From: Pseudomonas lini
Lineage (GTDB): Bacteria; Pseudomonadota; Gammaproteobacteria; Pseudomonadales; Pseudomonadaceae
Length of the DNA stretch: 64,000 bases
Assembly (NCBI RefSeq): GCF_030812475.1
Contig: NZ_JAUSSR010000001.1
Location: forward strand, 248,001 to 312,000
Reading direction: 5' to 3'
In this document: piece by piece, positions 25,467-35,403 of the stretch
Layout of the letters: each line of letters begins with the position of its first letter
How positions within the stretch are numbered: position 1 is the stretch's first letter
Translations under genes and position numbers: made by a program
Notes under the pieces: generated by a model
What the model saw: only the letters and a program-made list of their open reading frames with translations
Database searches by the model: none
What the model was told of the DNA's origin: nothing

Positions 25467-26204
25467 GTGGATAAGTACCTTTATGTGGCAATGACCGGCG
25501 CCAGCCAGAATGCGCTGGCGCAAAAGGCTCATGCGAACAACCTGGCGAACATCTCCACCAACGGCTTCCAGAAAGACCTGGAGCAGGCGCGTTCGATGCC
25601 GGTGTTCGGTGACGGCTTTCCGGCGCGTGCGTTTGCCCTGTCCGAGCGTCCGGCCACCGACTTTTCTCCTGGCGCGCTGGTAGAGACCGGCCGCGACCTC
25701 GATGTCGCAGTGCAAGGCAACGGCTGGATTGCAGTGCAGAACCCCGACGGCGGCGAAAGCTACGTGCGCACCGGCAGCCTGAACGTCGACGCCCTCGGCG
25801 TGCTGCGGGCCGGCAACGGCATGCCGGTGCTGGGCAATGGCGGACCGATTGCCGTGCCGCCCGAGCAGCAGATCGAAGTCGGCGAGGACGGCACCATCAG
25901 CATCCGGGCGATGGGCGAGGGCCCGCGGGTGATGGCGCAAGTAGACCGCATCAAGCTGGTCAACCCGGACTTCAAGAACATGACCAAAGGCCTGGACGGT
26001 TCGATCCATACCAAGGACGGCCAGCCGGCGCAGGCCGATGCCAACGTCAAGCTGGTGTCCGGCTTCCTCGAGTCGAGCAACGTCAATGCCGTGGAAGAGA
26101 TGACCTCGGTGCTGGCCCTGGCCAAGCAGTTCGAGCTGCACGTCAAGATGATGAACAGCGCCAAAGAAGACGACCAGGCCATGGCTCGGGTCTTGCAGAT
26201 CTAA
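25467..26204 (+). CDS. flgF: Flagellar basal-body rod protein FlgF
   Basis: 245 residues from a GTG at 25467 (V/M-DKYLYVAMTGASQNALAQK) with AGAGGA upstream. The N-terminal rod motif 'AHANNLANISTNGFQKD' (~22), the FlgEFG core and the C-terminal 'VEEMTSVLALAKQFELHVKMM' match FlgF, a proximal-rod subunit. It is the first flagellar gene in the window. flgBCDE, often just upstream in Pseudomonas, are replaced here by the phh locus. Confidence 0.95.
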   Translation: MDKYLYVAMTGASQNALAQKAHANNLANISTNGFQKDLEQARSMPVFGDGFPARAFALSERPATDFSPGALVETGRDLDVAVQGNGWIAVQNPDGGESYVRTGSLNVDALGVLRAGNGMPVLGNGGPIAVPPEQQIEVGEDGTISIRAMGEGPRVMAQVDRIKLVNPDFKNMTKGLDGSIHTKDGQPAQADANVKLVSGFLESSNVNAVEEMTSVLALAKQFELHVKMMNSAKEDDQAMARVLQI

Positions 26205-26252
26205 TAATCATCAGAACGTCGCGCCGTTAAACAGGCGCACGAGGAGAATCGA

Positions 26253-27038
26253 ATGCTTCCGGCTCTTTGGGTTGCCAAAACAGGTCTGTCCGCCCAGGAC
26301 ACCAACCTGACGACCATTTCCAACAACCTGGCCAACGTCTCGACCACGGGTTTCAAACGCGACCGCGCCGAGTTCCAGGACTTGCTCTACCAGATCAAGC
26401 GCCAACCAGGCGCCCAGTCGACCCAGGACAGCGAACTGCCGTCGGGTCTGCAAGTGGGCACCGGTGTGCGCATCGTCGGCACCCAGAAAAACTTCACCGC
26501 CGGCAGCCTGCAGACCACCGAGCAACCCTTGGACATGGCCATCGACGGCCGCGGTTTTTTCCAGATCCTGCAACCGGACGGCACCACCTCCTACACCCGT
26601 GACGGCACCTTCCACCTCGATTCCAACGGCCAGATCGTCAATGCCAGCGGCTTCGCCCTGGAACCGGCGATTGTCATCCCCAACGACGCGCAGACCTTCA
26701 CGGTCGGTCGCGACGGCACCGTGTCCATCACCGTGGCCGGCAACCCGGCCGCCCAGGTGATCGGCAACCTGCAAACCGCCGACTTCATCAACCCGGCCGG
26801 CCTGCAGGCCGTGGGCAACAACCTGTTTCTGGAAACCGCCGCCAGCGGCGCGCCGCAAGTCGGCACCCCGGGCCTGGCCGGTTTCGGCACCACGCTGCAG
26901 AACACCCTGGAAACCTCCAACGTCAGCACCGTTGAGGAGATGGTCAACATGATCACCACCCAGCGCGCCTACGAGATGAACTCCAAGGTGATTTCCACCG
27001 CCGACCAGATGCTCTCGTTCGTCACGCAGAATCTGTAA
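26253..27038 (+). CDS. flgG: Flagellar distal rod protein FlgG
   Basis: 261 residues, exactly the family size. The rod N-motif is 'TTISNNLANVSTTGFKRDRAEF' (~22-43); the core has 'QTTEQPLDMAIDGRGFFQI' (~88), and the C-terminus 'NVSTVEEMVNMITTQRAYEMNSKVI' is diagnostic. It forms the distal rod crossing the periplasm. The start has GAGGAG at good spacing, 48 bases after flgF. Confidence 0.97.
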   Translation: MLPALWVAKTGLSAQDTNLTTISNNLANVSTTGFKRDRAEFQDLLYQIKRQPGAQSTQDSELPSGLQVGTGVRIVGTQKNFTAGSLQTTEQPLDMAIDGRGFFQILQPDGTTSYTRDGTFHLDSNGQIVNASGFALEPAIVIPNDAQTFTVGRDGTVSITVAGNPAAQVIGNLQTADFINPAGLQAVGNNLFLETAASGAPQVGTPGLAGFGTTLQNTLETSNVSTVEEMVNMITTQRAYEMNSKVISTADQMLSFVTQNL

Positions 27039-27090
27039 TCAAGTCCATGGGGCGGCCACGAGGTCGCCGGCAACACCGTGAGGTAGGGTC

Positions 27091-27786
27091 ATGAATCGCT
27101 TTGTATCTGTCCTGGCACTGAGTGGGATCACCGCGCTCGCGGGCTGTGTCTCCCCGCCGCCCAAGCCCAATGACCCTTACTACGCCCCGGTGCTGCCGCG
27201 CACGCCCCTGCCGGCTGCGGCCAATAACGGCTCGATCTACCAGGCCGGTTTCGAACAGAACCTGTATAGCGACCGCAAGGCGTTCCGGGTCGGTGACATC
27301 ATCACCATCACCCTGAACGAGCGCACCCAGGCCAGCAAGAACGCCAATTCGCAAACCGCCAAGAACAGCAAGACCGGCATCGGCCTGAGCTCGTTTTTCG
27401 GCGGTGGCCTGAGCACCAGCGATCCGGTGGGCAGTGGCAACCTGAGCCTGGACGTCGGTTACGCCGGCGACCGTGCGACCAAGGGCGACAGCAAATCCGG
27501 CCAGAGCAACAGCCTGACCGGTTCGATCACGGTGACCGTCGCCGACGTCTTGCCCAACGGCATCATCGCCGTGCGCGGCGAAAAGTGGCTGACCCTCAAT
27601 ACCGGTGACGAACTGGTGCGGATTGCCGGCCTGGTGCGTGCCGATGACATCTCCACCGACAACACCGTGTCCTCGACCCGGGTTGCCGACGCGCGCATCA
27701 CCTATTCGGGCACCGGTGCCTTCGCCGATGCGAGTCAGCCTGGCTGGTTCGACCGTTTCTTCCTCAGCCCGCTGTTCCCTTTCTAG
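27091..27786 (+). CDS. flgH: Flagellar L-ring lipoprotein FlgH
   Basis: 231 residues. The signal peptide ends in the lipobox 'ALAGC' (Cys ~18), so the protein is lipidated and anchored in the outer membrane. L-ring motifs are '[26 protein letters not shown]' (~60) and '[28 protein letters not shown]' (~155). It forms the outer-membrane bushing around the rod. It follows flgG by 52 bases and runs directly into flgI. Confidence 0.96.
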   Translation: MNRFVSVLALSGITALAGCVSPPPKPNDPYYAPVLPRTPLPAAANNGSIYQAGFEQNLYSDRKAFRVGDIITITLNERTQASKNANSQTAKNSKTGIGLSSFFGGGLSTSDPVGSGNLSLDVGYAGDRATKGDSKSGQSNSLTGSITVTVADVLPNGIIAVRGEKWLTLNTGDELVRIAGLVRADDISTDNTVSSTRVADARITYSGTGAFADASQPGWFDRFFLSPLFPF

Positions 27787-27795
27787 GTGGTCACG

Positions 27796-28902
27796 TTGAA
27801 TTTGAGAAGTCTCATCGTCGCTGCGTTGATGGTGTGTGCAGCGTCCAGCGTCCAGGCCGAGCGGCTGAAAGATATCGCCAGCATTTCCGGGGTGCGCACC
27901 AACCAATTGATCGGCTACGGCCTGGTGGTCGGGCTCAACGGCACCGGTGACCAGACGACCCAGACTCCGTTCACCCTGCAGACCTTCAACAACATGCTCT
28001 CGCAGTTCGGCATCAAGGTGCCGCCGGGTTCGGGCAACGTGCAGTTGAAAAACGTCGCCGCGGTATCGATCAGTGCCGACTTGCCGGCGTTCGCCAAGCC
28101 GGGTCAGCAGATCGACATCACCGTGTCCTCCATTGGCAACTCCAAGAGCCTGCGCGGCGGCACCTTGCTGCTGACCCCGCTCAAGGGGATCGACGGCAAC
28201 GTCTACGCCATCGCCCAGGGCAACCTGGTGGTCGGCGGCTTCGATGCCGAAGGTCGCGACGGTTCCAAGATCACCGTCAATGTGCCCTCTGCGGGACGTA
28301 TCCCCGGAGGTGCATCGGTCGAGCGTTCGGTGCCGAGCGGTTTCAACCAGGGCAACAGCCTGACCCTGAACCTCAACCGTTCGGACTTCACCACCGCCAA
28401 GCGCATCGTCGACAAGATCAACGACCTGCTCGGCCCCGGTGTCGCCCAGGCCATCGACGGTGGCTCGATTCGCGTCAGCGCGCCCCTGGACCCGAGCCAG
28501 CGCGTCGACTACCTGTCGATCCTTGAAAATCTCGAAGTCGATCCGGGCCAGGCGGTGGCGAAAGTCATCATCAACTCCCGCACCGGCACCATCGTGATCG
28601 GCCAGAATGTCAAGGTATCCCCGGCCGCCGTGACCCACGGCAGCCTGACCGTGACCATCACCGAAGACCCGATCGTCAGCCAGCCAGGCCCACTGTCCAA
28701 CGGGCAGACGGCGGTCGTGCCGCGCTCGCGGGTCAACGCCCAACAGGAAGCCAAGCCGATGTTCAAGTTCGGCCCGGGCACCACCCTCGACGAAATCGTC
28801 CGGGCGGTGAACCAGGTCGGCGCCGCGCCAGGTGACTTGATGGCCATCCTCGAAGCGCTGAAACAGGCCGGCGCCTTGCAAGCCGACCTGATCGTGATCT
28901 GA
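27796..28902 (+). CDS. flgI: Flagellar P-ring protein FlgI
   Basis: 368 residues from a TTG at 27796, preferred because AGGTGG at 27785-27790 gives proper spacing; an in-frame GTG at 27787 overlaps that site. The signal peptide is ~1-21 (cleavage after 'SSVQA'). Family motifs are '[32 protein letters not shown]' and the C-terminal '[34 protein letters not shown]'. FlgI builds the periplasmic P ring in the peptidoglycan layer. Confidence 0.95.
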   Translation: MNLRSLIVAALMVCAASSVQAERLKDIASISGVRTNQLIGYGLVVGLNGTGDQTTQTPFTLQTFNNMLSQFGIKVPPGSGNVQLKNVAAVSISADLPAFAKPGQQIDITVSSIGNSKSLRGGTLLLTPLKGIDGNVYAIAQGNLVVGGFDAEGRDGSKITVNVPSAGRIPGGASVERSVPSGFNQGNSLTLNLNRSDFTTAKRIVDKINDLLGPGVAQAIDGGSIRVSAPLDPSQRVDYLSILENLEVDPGQAVAKVIINSRTGTIVIGQNVKVSPAAVTHGSLTVTITEDPIVSQPGPLSNGQTAVVPRSRVNAQQEAKPMFKFGPGTTLDEIVRAVNQVGAAPGDLMAILEALKQAGALQADLIVI

Positions 28903-28913
28903 GGATGACGAGC

Positions 28914-30224
28914 ATGGACATGCGCAAGGGGCTGGGGGTCAGCAGCAGCGACTCGGGTTCCTATTCAGACCTCAATCGCCTGAACCAGCTCAAGGTCGGC
29001 GACAAGAACAGCGACGGCAACCTGCGCAAGGTCGCGCAGGAATTCGAGTCGCTGTTCCTCGGTGAAATGCTCAAGTCCATGCGCTCGGCCACCGACGCAC
29101 TGGGCCAGGACAACCCGCTCAACACCCCGGCGGCCAAGCAGTACCAGGAAATGTACGACCAGCAGCTCGCCGTATCCATGTCCCGCGAAGGCGGCGGCAT
29201 CGGCCTGGCGGACGTGTTGATGCGTCAGATGGCGAAGAACAAACCCCTGGCGCCGGGCGAAGCCGCTGCCGCGTCCGCCGCCCAGCAGGCTGCCGCCAAA
29301 GCCGCGGTGGAAACACCGATTGGCGCTGGTACTGTCGCCACCCAAGGGCCGTTGTCGCGTCTCAATGGCGAGCGACCGTTGTGGGCGTCGCGCTCGGTAA
29401 AGTCGGCGGCGAATGCGGGCGAGGGCGCGCATCACAACGACATGGCCCTGATCAATCAGCGGCGCCTGGCCCTGCCACCGAAACTGGCCGACCGCTTGCT
29501 CGCCGGGCTGGTGCCATCGGCATCGACCAAGACATCGACCACGATGCCGTCCGCCACCACCGCGCTGAACAATTCGCAGGTGCCGCCGAGCACCAGGACC
29601 GGGGCCGGCCCCTTGTACAACGGCGATTGGCTGACGGCACAAACCGATACCAGCGCCACTGGGCGCCTGCAGATCCAGGGTCGTGCCATGGCACAAATCC
29701 CCCTGGCACCGGCAAAAAAGGCCTTCAGCTCCGCCGACGAATTCGTCAACACCATGCTGCCGATGGCCAAGGAAGCCGCCGACCGCATCGGCGTCGATCC
29801 CCGCTACCTGGTGGCCCAGGCCGCCCTGGAAACCGGTTGGGGCAAATCGGTCATGCGCGCCCAGGACGGCAGCAGCAGCCACAACCTGTTCGGCATCAAG
29901 GCCGGCAGCAGCTGGCAGGGCGATTCGGCGCGGGCGATCACCAGCGAATTCAGAAATGGCGCCATGGTCAAGGAGACGGCGCAGTTCCGTTCCTACGCTT
30001 CGTACAAAGACAGCTTCCATGACCTTGTGACCTTGCTGCAATCGAACAATCGTTATCAAGACGTCGTGAAATCCGCCGATAACCCGGAACAATTTGTGCG
30101 CGAGTTGCAGAAGGCCGGTTACGCCACCGACCCGGACTACGCCAGCAAGATTTCGCAGATAGCCAGGCAGATGACCAGTTACCAGAACTACGCTGCGGCG
30201 GGTGTTTCCACCACGCCTATATAG
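28914..30224 (+). CDS. flgJ: Bifunctional rod-cap and peptidoglycan hydrolase FlgJ
   Basis: 436 residues from ATG 28914 (MDMRKGLGVSSSDSG), chosen over ATG 28905 because of GAGGA at 28901-28905. The rod-capping domain is ~35-105 ('VAQEFESLFLGEMLKSMRSA'). A long Ala/Thr/Ser-rich linker (~110-265) leads to the C-terminal glucosaminidase domain ('ADRIGVDPRYLVAQAALETGWGKS', 'HNLFGIKAGSSWQG') with catalytic Glu in 'ALETGWG'. It caps the growing rod and opens the peptidoglycan. Confidence 0.96.
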   Translation: MDMRKGLGVSSSDSGSYSDLNRLNQLKVGDKNSDGNLRKVAQEFESLFLGEMLKSMRSATDALGQDNPLNTPAAKQYQEMYDQQLAVSMSREGGGIGLADVLMRQMAKNKPLAPGEAAAASAAQQAAAKAAVETPIGAGTVATQGPLSRLNGERPLWASRSVKSAANAGEGAHHNDMALINQRRLALPPKLADRLLAGLVPSASTKTSTTMPSATTALNNSQVPPSTRTGAGPLYNGDWLTAQTDTSATGRLQIQGRAMAQIPLAPAKKAFSSADEFVNTMLPMAKEAADRIGVDPRYLVAQAALETGWGKSVMRAQDGSSSHNLFGIKAGSSWQGDSARAITSEFRNGAMVKETAQFRSYASYKDSFHDLVTLLQSNNRYQDVVKSADNPEQFVRELQKAGYATDPDYASKISQIARQMTSYQNYAAAGVSTTPI

Positions 30225-30241
30225 GCATAAGGGTCTGAATC

Positions 30242-32266
30242 ATGAGTTTGCTCAATATCGGGATGTCGGGTCTGAACGCCAGCCAGGTGTCGTTGGCGAC
30301 CGTCGGCAACAACATTGCCAACGCCAACACCGCCGGCTACTCACGCCAGCAAACCCTTCAGAGCAGTAATACTTCGCACCTCAATGGCGGGGTGTTTATC
30401 GGCAGCGGTACGACCCTGGCCGATGTGCGTCGGGTGTATAACGCTTACCTCGATAACCAGCTGCAAACCTCCACCTCGCTGAGTAGCGATGCCAACGCCT
30501 ACCTCGAGCAAGTGAACCCGCTCGACAAACTCTTCTCCGACAAGACCACGGGGATCGGTGCGGTACTGAGCAGCTTCTTCGCCTCGGTGCAGACGTCTGC
30601 CGGTGCGCCGAGCGACATCGCTGCGCGGCAGTTGCTGTTGACTAATGCGCAAACGTTGAGCAGCCGCTTCAACGCCCTGGCGTCACAGATGCAGCAGCAG
30701 AATGAAGGTATCAACAGTCAGTTGACGACGATGACCGACAAGGTCAACCAGCTGACGTCGTCGATTGCCTCGTTGAACCAGCAAATTTCCCAGGCCGGCA
30801 ATGCGAGCGGCAGTGGCCCCGGCAACTTGCTCGATGCGCGCAATGAAGCTGTCCGTACGCTCAACGAATTGGTCGGTGTCACCGTCCAGGAGCACAACGG
30901 CAGTTACAACGTTTCCCTGGGCACGGGGCAGTCGCTGGTGATGGGAAACACGGCGAACACACTCTCGACTGCCAGAAGCGGGATCGACAAAAGTCAGCTG
31001 AATGTCCAGATCAACTCGCCGTCGTCGGTCAGTGACGTGACCTCGGTCATCAGCGGCGGCAAGATCGGTGGATTGCTGCGCTATCGCGAAGACGTGCTGG
31101 CGCCGGCGATGAATGACCTGGGCCGCACGGCGCTGGTGGTTGCCGACAAGATCAATAGCCAGTTGGGGCAGGGGCTGGATGCCAATGGCGAGTTTGGTGC
31201 CTCGTTGTTCTCCAACATCAACAGTGCTGCCGCCATCAGTCAGCGAAGCCTGGGGGCGTCGAATAACAGTGCCGGTTCCGGCAACCTCAACGTCACCATC
31301 ACTAATTCCAGTGCATTGACCACGTTTGATTACCAGGTCACCTTCACAGCCGCGGACAAGTACACCGTCAAGCGTTCCGATGGCAAGGAGATGGGGGCTT
31401 TCGACCTGTCGCCCGCGGCAGAAATCGATGGTTTCAAGCTTGATCTCAACGGCGGCGGTCTGAGCGCCGGAGATTCGTTCAAGGTCATTGCGACCCGTGG
31501 CGGCGCGAGTGCCATCACCACCCAGATGACCGACTCGAACAAGCTGGCGTTCGCCGGCCCTCTCGTCGCGACCAGCGGCACCGGCAACAGTGGCACCGGT
31601 GCGCTGACACCGCCCGCACTGTCCATTCCGATGGACATTTATAGTGGTGCCGACCTGGCAGACCTGCAAGCAGGCATCAAGAATTCGATGCCGGTGACGC
31701 TGACTTTCAAAGACGCGGTGGGCGGTAGCCAGGAGTACGAAGTATTCGACTCGAAAGGGCAGAGCATTCATAAGGGCACGATCGTTCCCGGCCAAGGCAA
31801 CGATCTGAACATCAAAGTGCCGATGCTCGACGCGTCTGGCGCGGTGATCCCCGGCAAATCTTTTTCCTTCAACACCACCGTCAGTGGCGCGCCTTCGAAG
31901 AATGACAAGTACGAAGTTGCATTCAACGTGGATGGCAAGAAAGACAACCGTAACGCCAACGAACTGTTGGGCTTGCAGACCAAGGCCACGGTTGGTGTCA
32001 GTGAAGGCAACGCCGGCATGAGCATGGGCACGGCCTACAGCAAACTGGTGGGACAAGTCGGCGCCAAGGCCAGCCAGGCCCTCGGCGACAGCACGGCAAG
32101 CGGTGCGATTCTGGCGCGTGCCAAGTCCGAGGTGGCCTCGGTGTCCCAGGTCAACCTCGACGATGAAGCCGCCGACCTGGTCAAGTTCCAGCAGTACTAC
32201 ACCGCGTCGTCGCAGATCATCAAGGCCGCGCAAGAAATCTTCAGCACGCTGATCAACAGTCTTTAA
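30242..32266 (+). CDS. flgK: Flagellar hook-associated protein 1 FlgK
   Basis: 674 residues. The N-terminus 'SLLNIGMSGLNASQVSLATVGNNIANANTAGYSRQQ' and the C-terminus 'SQVNLDDEAADLVKFQQYYTASSQIIKAAQEIFSTLINSL' are the conserved coiled-coil ends. The variable middle is ~330-560. FlgK is the first hook-filament junction protein. It lies 17 bases after flgJ and 14 before flgL. Confidence 0.96.
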   Translation: MSLLNIGMSGLNASQVSLATVGNNIANANTAGYSRQQTLQSSNTSHLNGGVFIGSGTTLADVRRVYNAYLDNQLQTSTSLSSDANAYLEQVNPLDKLFSDKTTGIGAVLSSFFASVQTSAGAPSDIAARQLLLTNAQTLSSRFNALASQMQQQNEGINSQLTTMTDKVNQLTSSIASLNQQISQAGNASGSGPGNLLDARNEAVRTLNELVGVTVQEHNGSYNVSLGTGQSLVMGNTANTLSTARSGIDKSQLNVQINSPSSVSDVTSVISGGKIGGLLRYREDVLAPAMNDLGRTALVVADKINSQLGQGLDANGEFGASLFSNINSAAAISQRSLGASNNSAGSGNLNVTITNSSALTTFDYQVTFTAADKYTVKRSDGKEMGAFDLSPAAEIDGFKLDLNGGGLSAGDSFKVIATRGGASAITTQMTDSNKLAFAGPLVATSGTGNSGTGALTPPALSIPMDIYSGADLADLQAGIKNSMPVTLTFKDAVGGSQEYEVFDSKGQSIHKGTIVPGQGNDLNIKVPMLDASGAVIPGKSFSFNTTVSGAPSKNDKYEVAFNVDGKKDNRNANELLGLQTKATVGVSEGNAGMSMGTAYSKLVGQVGAKASQALGDSTASGAILARAKSEVASVSQVNLDDEAADLVKFQQYYTASSQIIKAAQEIFSTLINSL

Positions 32267-32280
32267 GGGAGTCTTCGACG

Positions 32281-33870
32281 ATGCGAATTTCTACAGCCCA
32301 GTACTTCGAGACGAGTGCGGCCAAGTACCAGAATAACTTCTCCTCGATCGTCAAGACCCAGGAACAGATCACCTCAGGTGTGCGGATTCAAAGTGCCGGT
32401 GATGACCCAGTGGGTGCGTCGCAGTTGCTGATGCTGCAACAACAGAAGGCGATGCTGGGGCAGTACACCACCAACATGGGCAGCATCAAGAGTTCACTGG
32501 CCAACCAGGAAAGCGTGCTGGATAGCGTCAACACCGCGCTGCAGCGCGCTCGCGAGTTGGCGCTCCAGGCGGGTAATGGTGGCTACAGTGATGCCGATCG
32601 AAAAACCATTGCCGGCGAGATAGGCGAGATTGAAGCGCAAGTATTGAGCTTGCTCAACAGCAAGGACTCGCTGGGCAACTACATGTTCGCGGGCTCGAAA
32701 ACCTCGACGCCGCCGTATGTGCGTAACAACGACGGCACCTACGCCTATCAAGGTGATGACACCCAGTTGAGCCTTCAGGTGTCGGACACTTTATCCATTG
32801 CCAGCAGCGATACGGGTAAAAACATCCTCGAGTCGGCTGCAAACTCGGGGCGCACCCAAGCGACTCTAGATCCGTCGAAGCCTAATGACGGTACCGTTTC
32901 AGTGTCCGCAGGCTTGATGAAGTCGAATGCGGCCTATACCAATAGTTTTACTGCTGGAGAACCCTACGAACTGAAGTTTGTAGACAGCACGCATTACACC
33001 ATCGCGGACAAGGATGGTAAGGATGTGACGTCCGAAGTGCCTGGCAACGGCGTGTTCGATGCGAAAAAAGAAGATGGCGCGACCATCAGTCTGCGGGGCG
33101 TGGAGTTCGACATCACCCTGCGCCTCAAGGCGCCTGTCGATCCTGTGACCAACCTGCCAATGACCCCTGACGAAGAGGTCAAGGATCACATTTTCTCGCT
33201 GGGCACCCAACCTGACAGCTTCAATGCATCACGGACCCCGAGCAACGATTCGACGGCTCAGATCACGCAGTCCGGCGTCGCGAACCAGGATGACTACGTC
33301 AAGGGTTTTCCCAACAGTGGCGTAGTCATCAAGTTCATCGATGCCACCAACTACAACGTCTATGCCCAGCCTGTGGGGGCAGACAGCAAGTCGATTGGCG
33401 AGGGTACTCTGGCTGCCGGCTCGATCACGTTCGCAGGGGTGAAGTTTGATTTTACCGGGGACCCGCAAGCAGAAGATCAGTTTGTGGTGGGGGCGAGCAA
33501 TCACCAGACGCAAAGTGCACTGGATACCCTGAGTCAGTTACGCCAGGCGCTGGAAACACCGTCCGATGAAAACGTTCTGGCACAGATCAAGCTGAAGGAC
33601 ACGATCAATGCGGCGATCGGCAACCTGTCCAATGCCAGTGAGCGGGTCGATGACGTTCGAGGGTCGATAGGTGCGCGCTTGAACGCCATCGACATCCAGA
33701 GTGCCGAGAATGTCAGCCAGGGCTTGAGCAACACCAGTACGCAGGCGGCGATCGGTGATACGGATGTCGCCACGGCGTCCATCGAGCTCGCATTCCAGCA
33801 ATCGCTGCTGCAAGCATCGCAGCTGGCGTTCGTGAAAATCGCCCAGTTGAGTCTGTTCAACAAGCTTTGA
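32281..33870 (+). CDS. flgL: Flagellar hook-associated protein 3 FlgL
   Basis: 529 residues. The flagellin-like N-terminus ('MRISTAQYFETSAAKYQNNF', 'GDDPVGASQLLMLQQQ') and C-terminus ('TSTQAAIGDTDVATASIELAFQQSLLQASQLAFVKIAQLSLFNKL') are intact. The middle (~180-400) is variable. FlgL is the second junction protein, between FlgK and the filament. It is last in the flgF operon. Confidence 0.95.
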   Translation: MRISTAQYFETSAAKYQNNFSSIVKTQEQITSGVRIQSAGDDPVGASQLLMLQQQKAMLGQYTTNMGSIKSSLANQESVLDSVNTALQRARELALQAGNGGYSDADRKTIAGEIGEIEAQVLSLLNSKDSLGNYMFAGSKTSTPPYVRNNDGTYAYQGDDTQLSLQVSDTLSIASSDTGKNILESAANSGRTQATLDPSKPNDGTVSVSAGLMKSNAAYTNSFTAGEPYELKFVDSTHYTIADKDGKDVTSEVPGNGVFDAKKEDGATISLRGVEFDITLRLKAPVDPVTNLPMTPDEEVKDHIFSLGTQPDSFNASRTPSNDSTAQITQSGVANQDDYVKGFPNSGVVIKFIDATNYNVYAQPVGADSKSIGEGTLAAGSITFAGVKFDFTGDPQAEDQFVVGASNHQTQSALDTLSQLRQALETPSDENVLAQIKLKDTINAAIGNLSNASERVDDVRGSIGARLNAIDIQSAENVSQGLSNTSTQAAIGDTDVATASIELAFQQSLLQASQLAFVKIAQLSLFNKL

Positions 33871-33915
33871 TCCTTGCCCTATGGCCGGCACTCTCTCGCG
33901 GGAAATGCCGTTTTT

Positions 33916-34016
33916 TGTAGGAGCGAGCTTGCTCGCGATGGTCTTAAGGGCAACGCGTTTATCCAGAATAAACGCCTCATCGTTAACGACCATCGCGAGC
34001 AATCTCGCTCCTACAA
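33916..34016. repeat. REP inverted pair (GTAGGAGCGAGCTTGCTCGCGATGG family)
   Basis: TTGTAGGAGCGAGCTTGCTC at 33915-33934 is mirrored by GAGCAATCTCGCTCCTACAA at 33997-34016 with one mismatch; GATGGTC...GACCATC extends the arms. It ends the flgF-L operon. The rest of the gap to 34236 holds no gene that I can support. Confidence 0.88.
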
Positions 34017-34236
34017 TTTGCACAAGGCACGCAAAATGCGTGACCTGCGAGTCATAATGAGCATCTTCACTGTATTGTGTCAGAAAGGATGAGCAGGGGG
34101 CTGACCCTTGCCGGACGTGTTTTCAGGGTTTCTGAAGCGTCTGTACCGTATTTTTTCACTCGGTGAAATCCAGTATTTTCAGTACCTCTCGGTCTGCGAG
34201 CGGTGATCTCCAGCTATTTAGTATTGGGAAGCCACA

Positions 34237-35163
34237 ATGATTGGCATAAAAAGCATTGCCAGCTACGTGCCAGCGAGTGGGCTGGATAATTATGCTCAGG
34301 GCGCGAAATTCGAAAAGGATGAAGAGTTTATCCTCGGGAAAATCGGTTCGGCCTTCCTGCCGCGCAAGGACGCTGCGCAAGAAACCTCCGACCTCTGTGT
34401 CGAAGCGGCCAATGCCTTGTTTGCAAATAATCCGCAACTCGATCGTCAATCCATCGACGTGCTGATTGTCGTCACCCAGAACGGTGACGAAGAAGGTCTG
34501 CCCCACACCTCCGCCATCGTCCAGGACAAGCTGGGCCTGTCGACCAACGTCGCGGCCTTCGACATCTCACTGGGCTGCTCGGGCTACGTCTACGGCATCT
34601 ATGCGATCAAAGGCTTCATGGAAGCCGCAGGCCTGAAGAATGGCCTGCTGATCACCGCCGACCCGTATTCGAAGATCGTCGACCCGCAAGACCGCAACAC
34701 CACCATGCTGTTCGGCGACGCTGCTACTGCCACCTGGATGGGTGAAGACGCAGTCTGGCAACTGGACAAAGCCAAGTTCGGCACCGACGGCTCCGGCGCG
34801 CCTCACCTGAAGGTGACCGACGGGGTGTTCTATATGAACGGGCGGCAGGTGTTCAACTTTGCCCTGCTCAAGGTGCCGGCGCATTTGCATGAGTTGCTTG
34901 ATGAGTCGGGCCTGACTTCCCGGGACGTCGATGCGTTCTGCATTCACCAAGGCAGCGCGGCCATCGTCGATGCCGTGGCCCGGCGTTTTGAGAACGAGCC
35001 GGAGAAGTTCATCAAGGACATGGTCGAGACCGGCAACACCGTGTCTTCGAGCATTCCGTTGCTGCTGGAAAAGCACATGTTCGATTCCAGCTGGAAGCGT
35101 GTGGCGATCAGTGGTTTTGGTGTGGGCCTGTCCTGGGGCTCGGCGATTATCCACCGCCCTTGA
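34237..35163 (+). CDS. Ketoacyl-ACP synthase III (FabH-like) linked to flagellin
   Basis: 308 residues. The KAS III triad is intact: C114 in 'SLGCSGYVYG', H237 in 'FCIHQGS' and N267 in 'VETGNTVSSS'. The fold condenses an acyl-CoA with malonyl-ACP. Its place between flgL and fliC is where P. syringae carries its flagellin glycosylation island, which includes a KAS III gene thought to help acylate the flagellin sugar. The glycosyltransferase genes of that island are absent here. A role in making an acyl group for a flagellin glycan is inference from this synteny. Confidence 0.88.
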   Translation: MIGIKSIASYVPASGLDNYAQGAKFEKDEEFILGKIGSAFLPRKDAAQETSDLCVEAANALFANNPQLDRQSIDVLIVVTQNGDEEGLPHTSAIVQDKLGLSTNVAAFDISLGCSGYVYGIYAIKGFMEAAGLKNGLLITADPYSKIVDPQDRNTTMLFGDAATATWMGEDAVWQLDKAKFGTDGSGAPHLKVTDGVFYMNGRQVFNFALLKVPAHLHELLDESGLTSRDVDAFCIHQGSAAIVDAVARRFENEPEKFIKDMVETGNTVSSSIPLLLEKHMFDSSWKRVAISGFGVGLSWGSAIIHRP

Positions 35164-35185
35164 TCCGCGACTAACGGCTACAACG

Positions 35186-35219
35186 AAACGCCCCTGACCG
35201 AAAGGTCCTGGGCGTTTTT
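35186..35219 (+). terminator. Intrinsic terminator after the KAS III gene
   Basis: AAACGCCC...GGGCGTTT stem with an inner GACC-GAAA-GGTC stem and five T at the end. It isolates fliC from upstream transcription. Confidence 0.9.
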
Positions 35220-35296
35220 GCGTTTGGCGCAGGGTGATGTAAGGCCTTGAATCTAAAGAAGTGGCACGGTGCTAGTAAATAATTCGAAAAAAGCCC

Positions 35297-35323
35297 TCAA
35301 GCAAATTGCATTCACGACGATAA
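35297..35323 (+). promoter_or_regulatory. Sigma28 (FliA) promoter of fliC
   Basis: TCAAG at 35297-35301, 14 bases, then GACGATAA at 35316-35323, close to the Pseudomonas FliA consensus (TCAAG-N14/15-GCCGATAA). It lies 81 bases before the fliC start. The fliS site at 39068-39094 has identical spacing, which supports both calls. Confidence 0.85.
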
Positions 35324-35403
35324 CCATTACGAAGGTTCTCTAGGCCACACCCGGCGGTTGCCAGGGCCGGAAGCCGCAGTATTCATCCAATGAGGATTTC
35401 GTC

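Noticed and set aside
27022..28881. 619-codon reverse-strand open frame opposite flgH and flgI
   Set aside because: Same antisense bias; no recognisable motif; covers two certain ring-protein genes.
35338..35383. tRNA-like GC-rich short inverted segments upstream of fliC
   Set aside because: No cloverleaf with T-loop GGTTCRA could be assembled; no tRNA gene is seen in the window.
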